NCBI RefSeq assembly: GCF_900188125.1
Contig: NZ_FZOW01000014.1
Span: forward strand, 1 to 64,000
Length of the DNA stretch: 64,000 bases
DNA from: Rhodococcoides kyotonense
GTDB lineage: Bacteria; Actinomycetota; Actinomycetes; Mycobacteriales; Mycobacteriaceae
Direction of reading: 5' to 3'
The notes beneath the pieces are model-generated. The model ran no database searches. It had not been told where the DNA came from and saw only the letters and a list, made by a program, of their open reading frames with translations. The translations under genes and the position numbers were made by a program. Positions 27,187 to 36,386 of this stretch are shown here, in pieces (position 1 is the stretch's first letter; each line of letters starts with the position of its first letter).

Positions 27187-27914
27187 CTGCTTGCCTTTCC
27201 CGTCACTGGAGCGTGTGGTCGTGGCCGGATGGGAAGGCCCCTCGCCCACAAGCGAATTCCTTGAAGTCGTATCTGCACTACTACTCGCAACGGTGCGAGC
27301 GGGACCGTGAGGGCCGACCGGATCAACGCGCGCGTACTCGCACGTCGACGCGTGCCCGACACCGTCGCCACGAACGGCGGCGCGTCGTCGCGTTCGAGGA
27401 CGATCGACAGACGGAGCGAGTCGTCGGGTTCCGGGAGTCTCATTCGATAGTCGCCGTCGACGTCGTTGAACGGTGACACGTAGAACTCCTTGCGTGCACG
27501 AGCCGAACCCCGCTCGTCCGTGTGCAGGAGATACGCGTAGCGCTCGCCGTACGTGTTGTGCACTTCGGCGACGACGCACACCAACCGTCCCTGGCGGTCG
27601 TGACACCAGAACACCGACAGCGGGTTGAACGTGTGTCCGAACACGCGGGCGTTGGCCAACATCGTGATTCGGCCGCCGTCGAGATCGATGTCATGGTCGG
27701 CAAGGAAGTGGTCGATGTTCGCACGGATCGAGCGGGCGGGATCACCGACGTGGTCGCGCGCATCGAAGACCGCGAGTGGACGGGCCCACGACGGAAACTG
27801 TGGCATGTCGTCGAGGTCGACGAACCAACTGTAGCTTCGGTATCGAAACCGGTTGCGCAGCGGCGCAGTTCGCACGTGCTCGATGGTGGTCGAGTAGATC
27901 GCGTTCACGTCCAT
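27183..27914 (-). CDS. DUF1365 family protein
   Basis: The 243-residue protein shows the DUF1365 pattern: YSTTIEHVRTAPLRNRFRYR at the start, NARVFGHTFNPLSVFWCHD in the middle and EFYVSPFNDVDGDYRMRL further on. Its biochemical role is not established; it is found with FAD oxidoreductases and CFA synthases in many bacteria. A basic C-terminus (IRLWARGLPIRPRPHAPV) may touch the membrane. ATG 27914 overlaps the end of the oxidoreductase gene by 10 bases, and its own stop overlaps the first methyltransferase, so it is made together with both. Confidence 0.9.
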   Translation of the reverse strand: MDVNAIYSTTIEHVRTAPLRNRFRYRSYSWFVDLDDMPQFPSWARPLAVFDARDHVGDPARSIRANIDHFLADHDIDLDGGRITMLANARVFGHTFNPLSVFWCHDRQGRLVCVVAEVHNTYGERYAYLLHTDERGSARARKEFYVSPFNDVDGDYRMRLPEPDDSLRLSIVLERDDAPPFVATVSGTRRRASTRALIRSALTVPLAPLRVVVQIRLQGIRLWARGLPIRPRPHAPVTGKASR

Positions 27915-29170
27915 CGGCCACCGATACGTTCGGCGGCGGACAGTCCCGACCGTGCGCCGTCCTCGTGGAATCCCCACCCGTGGTACGCACCGGCGAATGC
28001 CAGCCTGTCCGTGTCGAGCTCGGGCAGCCGGCGCTGCGCACTGAGCGACTGCGGTGTGTACTGCGGATGCTCGTAGGTCATCTCGTCCACCACCTTTCGC
28101 GGGTCGACGAGGTGTGCCCCGCCGAGAGTCACCACGTATCGATTCGGACCGTCCAGCCGCTGCAGACGTGTCATGTCGTAGCTGACGAGGACCGTGTCCG
28201 GCGCGGCACCGCAACCGGGGATGCGATAGTTCCACGACGCACGCGCTCGAACGGTGGACGGCAGAACCGATTCGTCGGTGTGCAACTGAGTGCGGTTGAC
28301 CGAGTACGGCATCGCGCCCAGCACCTCGTGCTCTTCGGCGGTCGGCTCGGCGAGAATCTTCAACGCCTGCTGAGGATGCACCGCGACGACGGCTGCGTCG
28401 AAACGACGAAGGTTGTCGCCTGCGTCTCTGATGTCGACGCCGTCGTCGTGTCGATAGACGGCATGGACCGGTGTGCCGGTGTGGACTTCGTCGACATGCT
28501 CGGCCACTCGGCGCACGTACTCGACGGATCCTCCTCTGACCGTCCGCCACACGGGAGATCCTGAGACGCTGAGCATTCCGTGATGATCGAGGAAGGTGAA
28601 CAGATACCGGGCGGGGTAGCTCAGCGCTGTCACCGGATCGCACGACCACACGGCGGACACCAGCGGTGCCATGAAATGCGAAGCGAAATAATCGGAGAAC
28701 CGATTTCGCGCCAGAAAACGGTCCAAGGTCTCGTCCGCGTCCGACGAATCGGAGTCCAACACTGCCGTTGCCTCACGGTGAAAGCGCTTGACCTCCATCA
28801 ACATCGCCAGGTATCGCGGACGCGTCGCAGTGCGGATCGACGGGAGAATTCCCCGAAGCCCCTGCCCACCGGAGTATTCGAGGCCGCAACCATCGCACCG
28901 GATGGACATGCTCATGTCCGATTCCTGTGTCGGCACGTCCAATTCGGCGAACAGTCGTAGGAGAGTCGGATAAGTCCGGTCGTTGTGCACGATGAAACCG
29001 GTGTCGACCGCGACGGGCCCTGCGGGACCCTGCACCACGTGCGTGTCCGCGTGACCGCCGAGCCGGTCGTCGGCTTCGAACAGAGTGACATGCGCCGACT
29101 TCGACAACACGTACGCAGCAGTCAAACCCGCCACGCCACTGCCGATCACGGCAACCGATCGACTACTCAT
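27905..29170 (-). CDS. FAD-dependent amine-oxidase-like protein
   Basis: The 421-residue protein begins with a dinucleotide-binding loop, VAVIGSGVAGLTAAYVLSKS, then FEADDRLGGHADTH, the RxGG-type FAD site of the flavin amine oxidase/desaturase superfamily. TLGGAHLVDP and LAFAGAYHGWGFHEDGARSG near the C-terminus close the FAD site. In this operon context a desaturation or other oxidation of a methylated acyl chain is likely; amine oxidation is not. It overlaps the alpha/beta hydrolase gene by four bases upstream and DUF1365 downstream. Confidence 0.9.
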   Translation of the reverse strand: MSSRSVAVIGSGVAGLTAAYVLSKSAHVTLFEADDRLGGHADTHVVQGPAGPVAVDTGFIVHNDRTYPTLLRLFAELDVPTQESDMSMSIRCDGCGLEYSGGQGLRGILPSIRTATRPRYLAMLMEVKRFHREATAVLDSDSSDADETLDRFLARNRFSDYFASHFMAPLVSAVWSCDPVTALSYPARYLFTFLDHHGMLSVSGSPVWRTVRGGSVEYVRRVAEHVDEVHTGTPVHAVYRHDDGVDIRDAGDNLRRFDAAVVAVHPQQALKILAEPTAEEHEVLGAMPYSVNRTQLHTDESVLPSTVRARASWNYRIPGCGAAPDTVLVSYDMTRLQRLDGPNRYVVTLGGAHLVDPRKVVDEMTYEHPQYTPQSLSAQRRLPELDTDRLAFAGAYHGWGFHEDGARSGLSAAERIGGRWT

Positions 29171-29835
29171 CCTGCCACCTCGTCGTTGTACGCCGACCTA
29201 CGTCGGGCAATATCCATCACGAATTCTCGGGTCGTCCGTACCCATTGCCGCGAACGTCGAAGCATGAAATGTCCACCGGGCATCGAGACGAATTCGGCGT
29301 CCACTCCTCGACCGGCTGCGGCGACGACTTCTCGACGCGCCCGTACCGGATCGGTCCAGGTGTCGGCGTCGCCGTGTACGACGCGAACGACCTGATCGGT
29401 ATGCGTCCCATCGAGTTCGCCTCCGTCGGGCCACCACGGGGCCAGTGCGACGATCCCGCTCACCGAAGGATCGTCCGCGACTGCTGCGGCTGTCCGGCCG
29501 CCCATCGAATGCCCGACGACGACGACATGAACGTCCGGGTGGTCACGCCGAATCTCTCGCAGCGCCCACCGTGCATCCTGCACCGGACTACGCTCGACAC
29601 CGTTCCACCCGCGAAACCTGTACTGCAGCTGCGCGACGACGATTCCCTCGGCGCGGCCGGCGCGTCGAAGATCCCGCGTGAACTGCCACATTCGAAGCCC
29701 CGACAAGTGCCAGGGCCGACTCCGTTCGATGCTCGTGACCTTGCCACCGTGCAGAACCAGAACGACACAGGTCACGGGGGTGCCGGCAGGCGGTGTCGGC
29801 CCCGACCGGAGTCTCGGCTCCGCGCTGTTGCTCAT
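29167..29835 (-). CDS. Alpha/beta hydrolase
   Basis: The first gene of the lipid operon encodes a 222-residue alpha/beta hydrolase. The nucleophile elbow is VVVGHSMGGRTAA, with aspartate candidates in WWPDGGELDGTHTDQVVRVVHGDADTW and the histidine in SMPGGHFMLRRS near the C-terminus. It may release or move acyl chains for the methyltransferases, but the substrate cannot be read. No signal peptide is evident. The stop overlaps the next start (ATGA). Confidence 0.86.
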   Translation of the reverse strand: MSNSAEPRLRSGPTPPAGTPVTCVVLVLHGGKVTSIERSRPWHLSGLRMWQFTRDLRRAGRAEGIVVAQLQYRFRGWNGVERSPVQDARWALREIRRDHPDVHVVVVGHSMGGRTAAAVADDPSVSGIVALAPWWPDGGELDGTHTDQVVRVVHGDADTWTDPVRARREVVAAAGRGVDAEFVSMPGGHFMLRRSRQWVRTTREFVMDIARRRSAYNDEVAG

Positions 29836-29913
29836 ACCCGCTATTCGGCACCGCGAGCGTCATGGGTTGGGTCTGCGACCAATGTGACCTGCACTACCTC
29901 TGTGTGAAGACAC

Positions 29914-29957
29914 AAAAAACGCCGGGCCGACGAGCGTATCGCTCTCCGGCCCGGCGT
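29914..29957 (-). terminator. Terminator of the tmRNA gene
   Basis: On the minus strand CGCCGGGCCG... pairs with CGGCCCGGCG and is followed directly by TTTTTTG. It lies 6 bases beyond the tmRNA 3' end, and also faces the start of the alpha/beta hydrolase operon. Confidence 0.85.
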
Positions 29958-29962
29958 CGAGG

Positions 29963-30331
29963 TGGAGCTGCCGGGAATCGAACCCGGGTCCTCCGCTGTA
30001 TCACCAGGGCTTCTCCGTGTGCAGTCTGCTATGCCTCTACTTGGATCTCCTGATCTCGCAAACAAGCCAGGATGACGATCCCAGCCACTGTTTGATGTTC
30101 CTCATCACTCCGTGGCCGAGTGAATCGGTAAGCCCTCTAGCTGATGCCAGTACCCGGACCGAGGGCGAACCCGGACTGACAGACACGCAGTCGCTACTTA
30201 GGCAGCGAGTGCGTAGTCGCGCTGATTGGAATCGGCGCTTATATGTTTGCGATGACGCTTACGGTGGTCTCTCGCCTGCACCGACACGCTTCCCCTGACT
30301 CAACATACAGAGTCGAAACCGTTCAGCCCCG
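29963..30331 (-). ncRNA. ssrA: tmRNA
   Basis: The 5' end GGGGCTGAACGGTTTCGACT (from 30331) and the 3' end TTCGATTCCCGGCAGCTCC plus A are the tRNA-like halves of one-piece tmRNA. Inside, GCC GAT TCC ... GCT GCC TAA at about 30198-30236 encodes the tag ADSNQRDYALAA. CCA is not encoded. tmRNA with SmpB frees stalled ribosomes and marks the unfinished protein for proteolysis. smpB lies 2.4 kb upstream in the same orientation, separated by an SDR and a transporter gene. Confidence 0.97.
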
Positions 30332-30411
30332 TATGTCCCGAACACCATGCTCGGGCTGTTCAGTGTAACAAGGCGCTCGGACAGAATCATCCCGATATCG
30401 TTCGCGTCCCC

Positions 30412-31776
30412 TCAGGCACGGTCGATGTCGCCGACGACGCGGGACAGGAGGCGTCCGAAGAGCACCTTGCGCAGCGGAAACGAGCTGTACCACGCTGCGC
30501 GCCCGGCAAGCCCACGCGGAAAGAAGTCGAGTTGCTGTTCCACTCGCGTGCCGCCGCCGGCCGAACTCGCGCGATACCGAAGCCATGCATTGCCTGCAGT
30601 CGGCGCGGTGGCCTGCAGACGCACGTCGTCCGAGCCGTCGTCGTCGACGCGCCAGCCTTTCACGCCGCCTGTGCGAACGACGTCGCGAAGTCTGCGCCGA
30701 ATCACATCGGGTTCGGTTCCGAGATACACGCTGCGCATATCCGAGTACACGACTTCACCGGCCCAGTGCGGATCCGACGGCAAAGGGTCCGACGGGGCCG
30801 TCACACTGTCGGACCACGACGATTCGGACTCCCCATGCTCGATGTTCCGCAGTGCCAGGCGAACCGATTCTCGGTAGGGCGTCGACCCCCCTTCGGGACG
30901 ATCGATGACGGCGTCGATGTCCGTCTCGTGGGCCACCGCGTCGTACTGCAGCGATTCGATGAGGGGCATCGCAAGGCCGCGCGGCATCGGCGTCACCAAC
31001 CCGATCCAATGACCGGCAAGGCGCGGGGTCAGCACCGGAAGGACCAGAATGCGTCGTCGTCGTAGGCCCGCGACGTCCGCGTACACGTTCATCATCTCGC
31101 CGTACTCCATGACGTCGGGTCCCCCGACGTCGAAGGTACGACTCTTCTCGAGGTCGCAGACGGCCGCCTCGATCAGATAATGCAGGATGTCCCGGACCGC
31201 GATCGGTTGGATCTGGTTGTGCACCCACCGCGGGGTCGTCATGACCGGCAGGCGGTTGGTCAGATGCCGGATCATCTCGAACGATGCGGAACCAGAACCG
31301 ATGACGACACCGGCCTGGAGCACGAGCGTCGGCGTCGGCGATTCCATCAGGATCCTGCCCACCTCGGCACGCGAGGCGAGGTGCGGCGACAGGTCACCCG
31401 TCTCCGGATGCAGACCACCGAGGTAGACGATCCGCGACACACCGGCTTCGGCCGCCACGGCCGCGACGTTCTCCGCGCTGGCGCGTTCGGTTTCCGCGAA
31501 GTCGTCGTGTCCCGAGGACCCCATCGAGTGAACGAGGTAGTAGACGACGTCGACATCCTCGAATGCGGCCTTCAACGAGTCCCGGTCGCCGAGGTCCCCG
31601 CGCGCCACCTCGACGGCCTCTGCCCACGGGACGTCCTTCAGTTTGTCGGGGTTGCGGGCCAGCACTCGCACGGTGAATCCTGCGTCGACCAGCCGCGGCG
31701 CCAGCCGCCCACCCAGATAGCCCGTTGCGCCGGTGACGAGGACGCGTGACTGTCGTGCACTGTGTTCGGCGGTCAT
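30412..31776 (-). CDS. SDR-family NAD(P)-binding protein with DUF2867 domain
   Basis: The 454-residue protein starts with a Rossmann fold, RVLVTGATGYLGGRLAPRLV, typical of atypical SDR proteins such as NmrA-like epimerases; DVDVVYYLVHSMG and YLGGLHPETGD continue it. The region from about residue 310 to the end matches the DUF2867 partner domain, with a lipid-binding-like character (WLRYRASSAGGGTRVEQQLD). Substrate and reaction are unknown. It stands alone between the tmRNA and the DMT transporter. Confidence 0.85.
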   Translation of the reverse strand: MTAEHSARQSRVLVTGATGYLGGRLAPRLVDAGFTVRVLARNPDKLKDVPWAEAVEVARGDLGDRDSLKAAFEDVDVVYYLVHSMGSSGHDDFAETERASAENVAAVAAEAGVSRIVYLGGLHPETGDLSPHLASRAEVGRILMESPTPTLVLQAGVVIGSGSASFEMIRHLTNRLPVMTTPRWVHNQIQPIAVRDILHYLIEAAVCDLEKSRTFDVGGPDVMEYGEMMNVYADVAGLRRRRILVLPVLTPRLAGHWIGLVTPMPRGLAMPLIESLQYDAVAHETDIDAVIDRPEGGSTPYRESVRLALRNIEHGESESSWSDSVTAPSDPLPSDPHWAGEVVYSDMRSVYLGTEPDVIRRRLRDVVRTGGVKGWRVDDDGSDDVRLQATAPTAGNAWLRYRASSAGGGTRVEQQLDFFPRGLAGRAAWYSSFPLRKVLFGRLLSRVVGDIDRA

Positions 31777-31823
31777 GCACGGACCGATACCCTCGCCGAG
31801 AACACTTCAATCGGGCATGCGCT

Positions 31824-32687
31824 TCAGGCGATGGCGATGAGTCCTACAGCGCCCAGCGCCAGAAGCATTCCGGCTTGCTGAAGCCGCCCGACCCGTTCGC
31901 CCAGCATCACCATCGCGAGCATCACCGTCGCGGCCGGATACAGCGACGCGATGACGCTGACGAGCGACAGCAACCCACCCTGATACGCGTACAGCAGAGC
32001 AGCGTTGGCAACGACGTCGAGTACACCGACGAAGGCGGCCAACTTCAGAACACTGCCGTGCGGCAACGCGAAATGGCCCGACGCCAGTGCCACACACCAG
32101 ATCACCGCAGTCGCCGAGGCCCGCGACGCTGCCAACGGCCACAGACCGGATCCCTCGCCGATCTGATGTAGACAGATGAACGCAATGGCGAACGTGATTC
32201 CGGAACCGACCGTCAGCCAGGCAACCTGTCGCGTGAACTTCATCGTCCGACCGCCTGCCACCTCGCCGACCGTCTCGTCGGGAGACTCCTTGCTGACGAG
32301 TACGACGGCGACCAACGCCAGCGCAATGCCCGCGAACGCCAGCGCACCTGGACGTTCCCCGATGACGAACCCCGCGACGACGGGTATGCCCGCGACGAGC
32401 ACGGCCGTCAGCGGAGACACGACGGCCATGGGTCCGGACGCGAGTGCAAGATAGAACCACCACACCGCGAGGGCACCCGCCACACCCGAGGCCAGACCCC
32501 ACAGGATCGGCGCCCACGACACCGAGCCCCCGACGAACGGGGCGATCAGAAGGACGACCACCAGAGAGAACGGGTAGGAAACGAGGACGACCCGGAGAGC
32601 TGCGACTCGTCTGGACGCGACTCCACCCACGAAGTCGCTGACGCCGTACCCCACGGCGGCCACCAGAGCGAGGAGAACGGCGGTCAG
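31824..32687 (-). CDS. EamA/DMT-family transporter
   Basis: The protein has about ten hydrophobic helices in two EamA repeats, GYGVSDFVGGVASRRVAALR in the first and MLGERVGRLQQAGMLLALGA at the end, as in drug/metabolite exporters. No ATG, GTG or TTG precedes the GTG at 32663, which would cut the first helix in half. The CTG at 32687 adds LTAVLLAL, restores a full helix and has GAGGGG six bases upstream, so a CTG start is proposed. That ribosome-binding site overlaps the smpB stop codon, implying coupling. Confidence 0.8.
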   Translation of the reverse strand: MTAVLLALVAAVGYGVSDFVGGVASRRVAALRVVLVSYPFSLVVVLLIAPFVGGSVSWAPILWGLASGVAGALAVWWFYLALASGPMAVVSPLTAVLVAGIPVVAGFVIGERPGALAFAGIALALVAVVLVSKESPDETVGEVAGGRTMKFTRQVAWLTVGSGITFAIAFICLHQIGEGSGLWPLAASRASATAVIWCVALASGHFALPHGSVLKLAAFVGVLDVVANAALLYAYQGGLLSLVSVIASLYPAATVMLAMVMLGERVGRLQQAGMLLALGAVGLIAIA

Positions 32688-32697
32688 CGCATGCCCC

Positions 32698-33171
32698 TCA
32701 TCGCATACCTTTGATTCGACGGCCGAGCTCGCGGGTCACTTCACGTTCGGCGGTGCGACGCGCAAGATCCTGCCTCTTGTCGTAGTCCTGCTTGCCCTTC
32801 GCGAGCGCCAACTCCACCTTCACCTTGCCGTCGGAGAAGTACATCGACAACGGCACGAGCGTGAGGCTGCCTTCCTTCACCTTGCCGACGAGTCGTTCGA
32901 TCTCCCGCTTGTGCAGCAACAACTTTCGCGTTCGACGCGGTGCATGGTTGGTCCAGCTGCCCTGCGTGTACTCGGGAATGTGCAATCCGCGGAGCCAGAT
33001 TTCGCCGTCGTCAACCGTCGCGAAGGCGTCGGCGAGCGACGCCTTTCCCTCTCGTAGGCTCTTGACTTCGGTTCCGACCAGTGCGATCCCAGCCTCGTAC
33101 ACGTCGAGGATCGAGTAGTGGTGACGCGCCTTACGGTTCGTCGCGATGGCCTTGCGGCCCTTTTCTTTCAC
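32698..33171 (-). CDS. smpB: SsrA-binding protein SmpB
   Basis: SmpB binds tmRNA and brings it to stalled ribosomes. The 157-residue protein has the OB-fold start [40 protein letters not shown], and the tail [20 protein letters not shown] that enters the mRNA channel. Its tmRNA partner is 2.4 kb downstream. It follows ftsX by 101 bases, the conserved prfB-ftsE-ftsX-smpB order. Confidence 0.97.
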   Translation of the reverse strand: MKEKGRKAIATNRKARHHYSILDVYEAGIALVGTEVKSLREGKASLADAFATVDDGEIWLRGLHIPEYTQGSWTNHAPRRTRKLLLHKREIERLVGKVKEGSLTLVPLSMYFSDGKVKVELALAKGKQDYDKRQDLARRTAEREVTRELGRRIKGMR

Positions 33172-33272
33172 TGCAGGGCCCTTTCTCGAGCGCCGTCATG
33201 GTGTGGGCGGTGTCATGGCGTGCACGGTGTCACGCACAACCGCTCCAGCATAGAACCGACGATCAAGTGGTT

Positions 33273-34178
33273 TTACTCCCGCACGTACAACCGGAGGGTG
33301 ATGTAGCCCGTGACCGCAGCCATTCCGACGCCGACCAGTACGAGGAACGGTGACACCAGCAGCACGTCACTGTTGGAGATGCGCGCGAGGATGTTCGCGT
33401 CGTAGACCTCGGACAGCACGTCGTCGATGAACATGTTCTTCGCGGTGAACAAACCTGCGATCGCAAGTACGGACCCGATCAACGCCGCGACCACCGCCTC
33501 GAGGAGGAACGGAAGCTGCGTGTACCACCGCGTCGCACCGACGAGCCGCATGATGCCGACCTCGGTACGCCTGGTGAACGCGGCGATCTGAACCATGTTG
33601 GCGATCAACAGAATTGCCGCGATGGCCTGCACGACGGCAATGGCAAAGGCAGCGTTGCGCACGCCGTTGAGCACGCTGAACAAACGCTCGACCAGGTCGC
33701 GCTGATTGAGAACGCTCTGCACGCCCGGCCGGCCGGCAAAGGTGTCGTTGATGACGCCGAACCGCTCGGGGTCGTTGAGCTTGACCTTGAACGAGGCCGG
33801 GAAACTGTCCGGACTCACCAGTTCTGCGAGCTCGGGCTGATCCTTGAACACCCGCTCGGTTGCGTCGCGCACGGCGTCGTCGCGGTTGAGATACTGCACG
33901 GACTCGACCGAGGGCGTCTGTTCCAGATCGGAGCGCAACGTGCTGCATGTGTCCGCGGCGCAATCCGGGTCGTTGGCCGAGATGTCGTCGGTCAGGAAGA
34001 TCTGCACCTCGACGCGGTCCAGGAAGATCTGCTGAGTCTTACCGGCCATCTGCACCACGAGCAGTCCCCCACCGAACAGCCCCAGAGAAATCGCGGTGGT
34101 CAGGATCATGGCAATGGTCATGGTGATGTTGCGGCGAAGTCCGGTCAGAACCTCGCTGGTGATGAAACTGGCGCGCAT
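33273..34178 (-). CDS. ftsX: Cell division protein FtsX
   Basis: FtsX is the membrane half of the FtsEX complex, which drives peptidoglycan hydrolases at the division site. The 301-residue protein has a cytoplasmic N-terminus (MRASFITSEVLTGLRRN), a first helix at about 20-42, a large outer domain containing a close Cys pair (CAADTC), and three further helices ending GYITLRLYVRE. The ATG at 34178 is the conserved start; 95 non-coding bases separate it from ftsE and contain repeat copy B. Confidence 0.95.
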   Translation of the reverse strand: MRASFITSEVLTGLRRNITMTIAMILTTAISLGLFGGGLLVVQMAGKTQQIFLDRVEVQIFLTDDISANDPDCAADTCSTLRSDLEQTPSVESVQYLNRDDAVRDATERVFKDQPELAELVSPDSFPASFKVKLNDPERFGVINDTFAGRPGVQSVLNQRDLVERLFSVLNGVRNAAFAIAVVQAIAAILLIANMVQIAAFTRRTEVGIMRLVGATRWYTQLPFLLEAVVAALIGSVLAIAGLFTAKNMFIDDVLSEVYDANILARISNSDVLLVSPFLVLVGVGMAAVTGYITLRLYVRE

Positions 34179-34223
34179 CGCGGTATCGGGCCCTTCGGTA
34201 GTGCAGTACGACGGAAAGTTGGC

Positions 34224-34253
34224 GGGGCGGGAGTGGAGCCTGCAGGAACGACC
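34224..34253 (-). repeat. Dispersed 21-nt repeat, copy B
   Basis: The complement of 34228-34248 is identical to 460-480. It lies between ftsE and ftsX, 46 bases before the ftsX ATG, in the same orientation as ftsX. A short insertion here explains why ftsE and ftsX do not abut. Confidence 0.75.
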
Positions 34254-34273
34254 CACTCACCGGCGTCGGTCGC

Positions 34274-34963
34274 CTATCGACCGACGCCGTAGACGCCGCG
34301 GGCCTCGTCGCGCACCACTCGTCCGTTGTCCAATTCCACGACGCGTCGACGCATCGAGTCGACGATGTGATTGTCGTGAGTCGCCATCAGGACCGTCGTG
34401 CCGGTGCGGTTGATGCGTTCGAGCAGCATCATGATGTCCTGGCTCGTGTCCGGGTCGAGGTTGCCGGTGGGCTCGTCGGCGAGCAGGACCAATGGCCGGT
34501 TGACGAATGCCCGCGCGATCGCGACACGCTGCTGCTCACCACCGGACAACTCGGTCGGCAGCCGATCCGACTTGCCACCGAGACCGACGAGGTCCAGTAC
34601 CTCCGGAACCGTCCGCTTGATCACCGACCGCGGCTTTCCGATGACTTCGAGCGCGAAGGCGACGTTCTCGACGACCGTCTTCTTCTGCAGCAGACGGAAG
34701 TCCTGGAACACGCATCCCATGCTCTGTCGCAGTCGGGGGACGCGTCGGGACGACAGCCTGTTCACGTGGAAGTCCGCGACGTGGATGTCACCGGACGTCG
34801 GCGTGTCTTCCTTCAGAAGCAGCCGCATGAACGTCGACTTGCCCGAACCGGACGGACCGATGAGAAAGACGAATTCGCCCTTGTCCACGGACACGGTCAC
34901 GTTGTCCAGCGCGGGCCTGGTCGACGTCTTGTAGGACTTGGACAGATTCGTCGTGCTGATCAC
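34274..34963 (-). CDS. ftsE: Cell division ATPase FtsE
   Basis: FtsE is the cytoplasmic ABC ATPase that energises FtsX. The 229-residue protein has Walker [10 protein letters not shown] (residues 36-44), the signature [14 protein letters not shown], Walker [12 protein letters not shown] and the switch histidine in MATHD. It is complete and of normal length. It precedes ftsX, separated by a 95-base interval that holds repeat copy B, and follows a small Pro/Thr-rich membrane protein gene. Confidence 0.97.
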   Translation of the reverse strand: MISTTNLSKSYKTSTRPALDNVTVSVDKGEFVFLIGPSGSGKSTFMRLLLKEDTPTSGDIHVADFHVNRLSSRRVPRLRQSMGCVFQDFRLLQKKTVVENVAFALEVIGKPRSVIKRTVPEVLDLVGLGGKSDRLPTELSGGEQQRVAIARAFVNRPLVLLADEPTGNLDPDTSQDIMMLLERINRTGTTVLMATHDNHIVDSMRRRVVELDNGRVVRDEARGVYGVGR

Positions 34964-35010
34964 GGGTCGCCAGTGTAGTCCTTACTCACCGGTAACCGTC
35001 CTAGGCTCCC

Positions 35011-35478
35011 TCAGGGCGTGCCCGTTGCGCTCGGCGGCGCAGGCAGCAGCGATCGGAGCTCCGGCGGGACCGTCAAACCGGGAAGATAGGTCGGTTCTGG
35101 CGTGGTAGAACTGTCGGTGCCACCCGTCGTCGAACCCGGCTCCCCGGGCGCGACGCTCGGTGTACCGGAGGCGTCGGACGGTGACGCCGGCTGCGTCGTC
35201 GTCGGCACAGGGGTGGTCGTCGTGGATTCCTCGGTGTATCGCGGCTCGGAGCTCGGGCCGGGCACGATCAGCGACGGGTCGACGGCAGTAGGACCGGCCG
35301 TCGGTGCGTCGTTTCCCTCTTGCAGTTGGTTGTAGAGCAGTCCCGTCAGGACGAAGCAGATTCCCAGAAGTACCGTCGACGTTCGAATTCGCCCGAACAT
35401 CTTCGAGGGCAACTTCCACGTCCGTCTCGGCCGATCGGGATCCGATTCGGAGTGGTTCGGTGCAGATGCGCCGGTCAC
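35011..35478 (-). CDS. Single-pass membrane protein with Pro/Ser/Thr-rich outer tail
   Basis: I do not recognise a domain. The 155-residue protein has a charged cytoplasmic N-terminus (DRPRRTWKLPSKMFGRIRTS), one helix TVLLGICFVLTGLLYNQL at about residues 35-52, and then a long extracellular stretch of Pro, Ser, Thr and Gly that may be glycosylated. Its GTG overlaps the mscS stop codon (GTGA). Between mscS and ftsE, it could be envelope-related, but there is no direct evidence. Confidence 0.75.
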   Translation of the reverse strand: MTGASAPNHSESDPDRPRRTWKLPSKMFGRIRTSTVLLGICFVLTGLLYNQLQEGNDAPTAGPTAVDPSLIVPGPSSEPRYTEESTTTTPVPTTTQPASPSDASGTPSVAPGEPGSTTGGTDSSTTPEPTYLPGLTVPPELRSLLPAPPSATGTP

Positions 35479-36380
35479 AGATCCTCCCCTTCGTCGCGGC
35501 GGCGACCTTCCGGCGCAACACCTGCGGTCGAGACATCCGGAGTGACGCGGATTCCCTCCGGTTGCAACGCCGCGGCAACGCGGACGCGGAGCTCACGTCC
35601 GACCTGGAACTGCTTGCCGGGCAACGTACGTGCGACCAGCCGGACATTCACCTGATCGACCTCGATGCTCTCCACTCCCATCACCGTCGGCTCGTCGAGC
35701 AACAGTGGCCGCAGGCGCGCATCCTCGAACGCCGCGTGGCCGACGCGTCGCAAGATCTCGTTGACGCGGTTGAGGTCGGCGACCGACGGGATCGGCACGT
35801 CGACGACGGCACGGGCCCAGTCCTTGGACAGATTGATCGCCTTGACGATCTGGCCGTTGGGCACGGTGATGACCTCACCGTCGACACTTCGGACTCGGGT
35901 CACGCGCAGCGTGACGTCCTCGACGGTCCCGATCGCGTCTTCTGCGGAACCGTTGACCGCGATCTGCACGACATCGCCGAACCCGTACTGACGCTCGGTG
36001 ATGATGAAGAAGCCGGCAAGGATGTCCTGCACGACGCGCTGGGCACCGAAGCCAAGGGCAGCGCCGAGCACAGTCGCGGGCGCGACGAGACCGCTGACCG
36101 CGAAGCCGAGCCGTCGCAGAACCTCGATGGTGACCAGAATGTAGACGACCGTCACCGCAACCCAGGTGATGACCTGAGCCAGGGCGTGCCGATGCTTTGC
36201 CGCTTCGGTTCGGACCAGTGCGTCACTGTGCTGATAGTTCGCGTCGATTCGGGCCGTGATCCGCGAGCCCACCCAGGAGATGAGCCGGGCCAGCAGCATC
36301 CCGCCGAGGATGTACAGCACGATTTCGAGCCCACGAAGTCGCACGGGCAGAGACAGCCCGAAATCCAACGCCAGAGTCAT
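35475..36380 (-). CDS. Small-conductance mechanosensitive channel (MscS family)
   Basis: The 301-residue protein has two to three N-terminal helices followed by the pore-lining helix with the glycine/alanine pattern VLGAALGFGAQRVVQDILAGFFI, then the beta domain GFGDVVQIA...VRSVDGEVITVPNG. It should open on membrane tension and release solutes during osmotic downshift. It lies 6 bases after prfB and overlaps the next small membrane gene, so it is transcribed with the prfB-ftsEX block. Confidence 0.93.
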   Translation of the reverse strand: MTLALDFGLSLPVRLRGLEIVLYILGGMLLARLISWVGSRITARIDANYQHSDALVRTEAAKHRHALAQVITWVAVTVVYILVTIEVLRRLGFAVSGLVAPATVLGAALGFGAQRVVQDILAGFFIITERQYGFGDVVQIAVNGSAEDAIGTVEDVTLRVTRVRSVDGEVITVPNGQIVKAINLSKDWARAVVDVPIPSVADLNRVNEILRRVGHAAFEDARLRPLLLDEPTVMGVESIEVDQVNVRLVARTLPGKQFQVGRELRVRVAAALQPEGIRVTPDVSTAGVAPEGRRRDEGEDL

Positions 36381-36386
36381 GGTGAC

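Noticed and set aside
25537..27264. 575-codon open frame antisense to the methyltransferase genes
   Set aside because: Composition shadow of two CFA-synthase genes with confirmed motifs on the minus strand.
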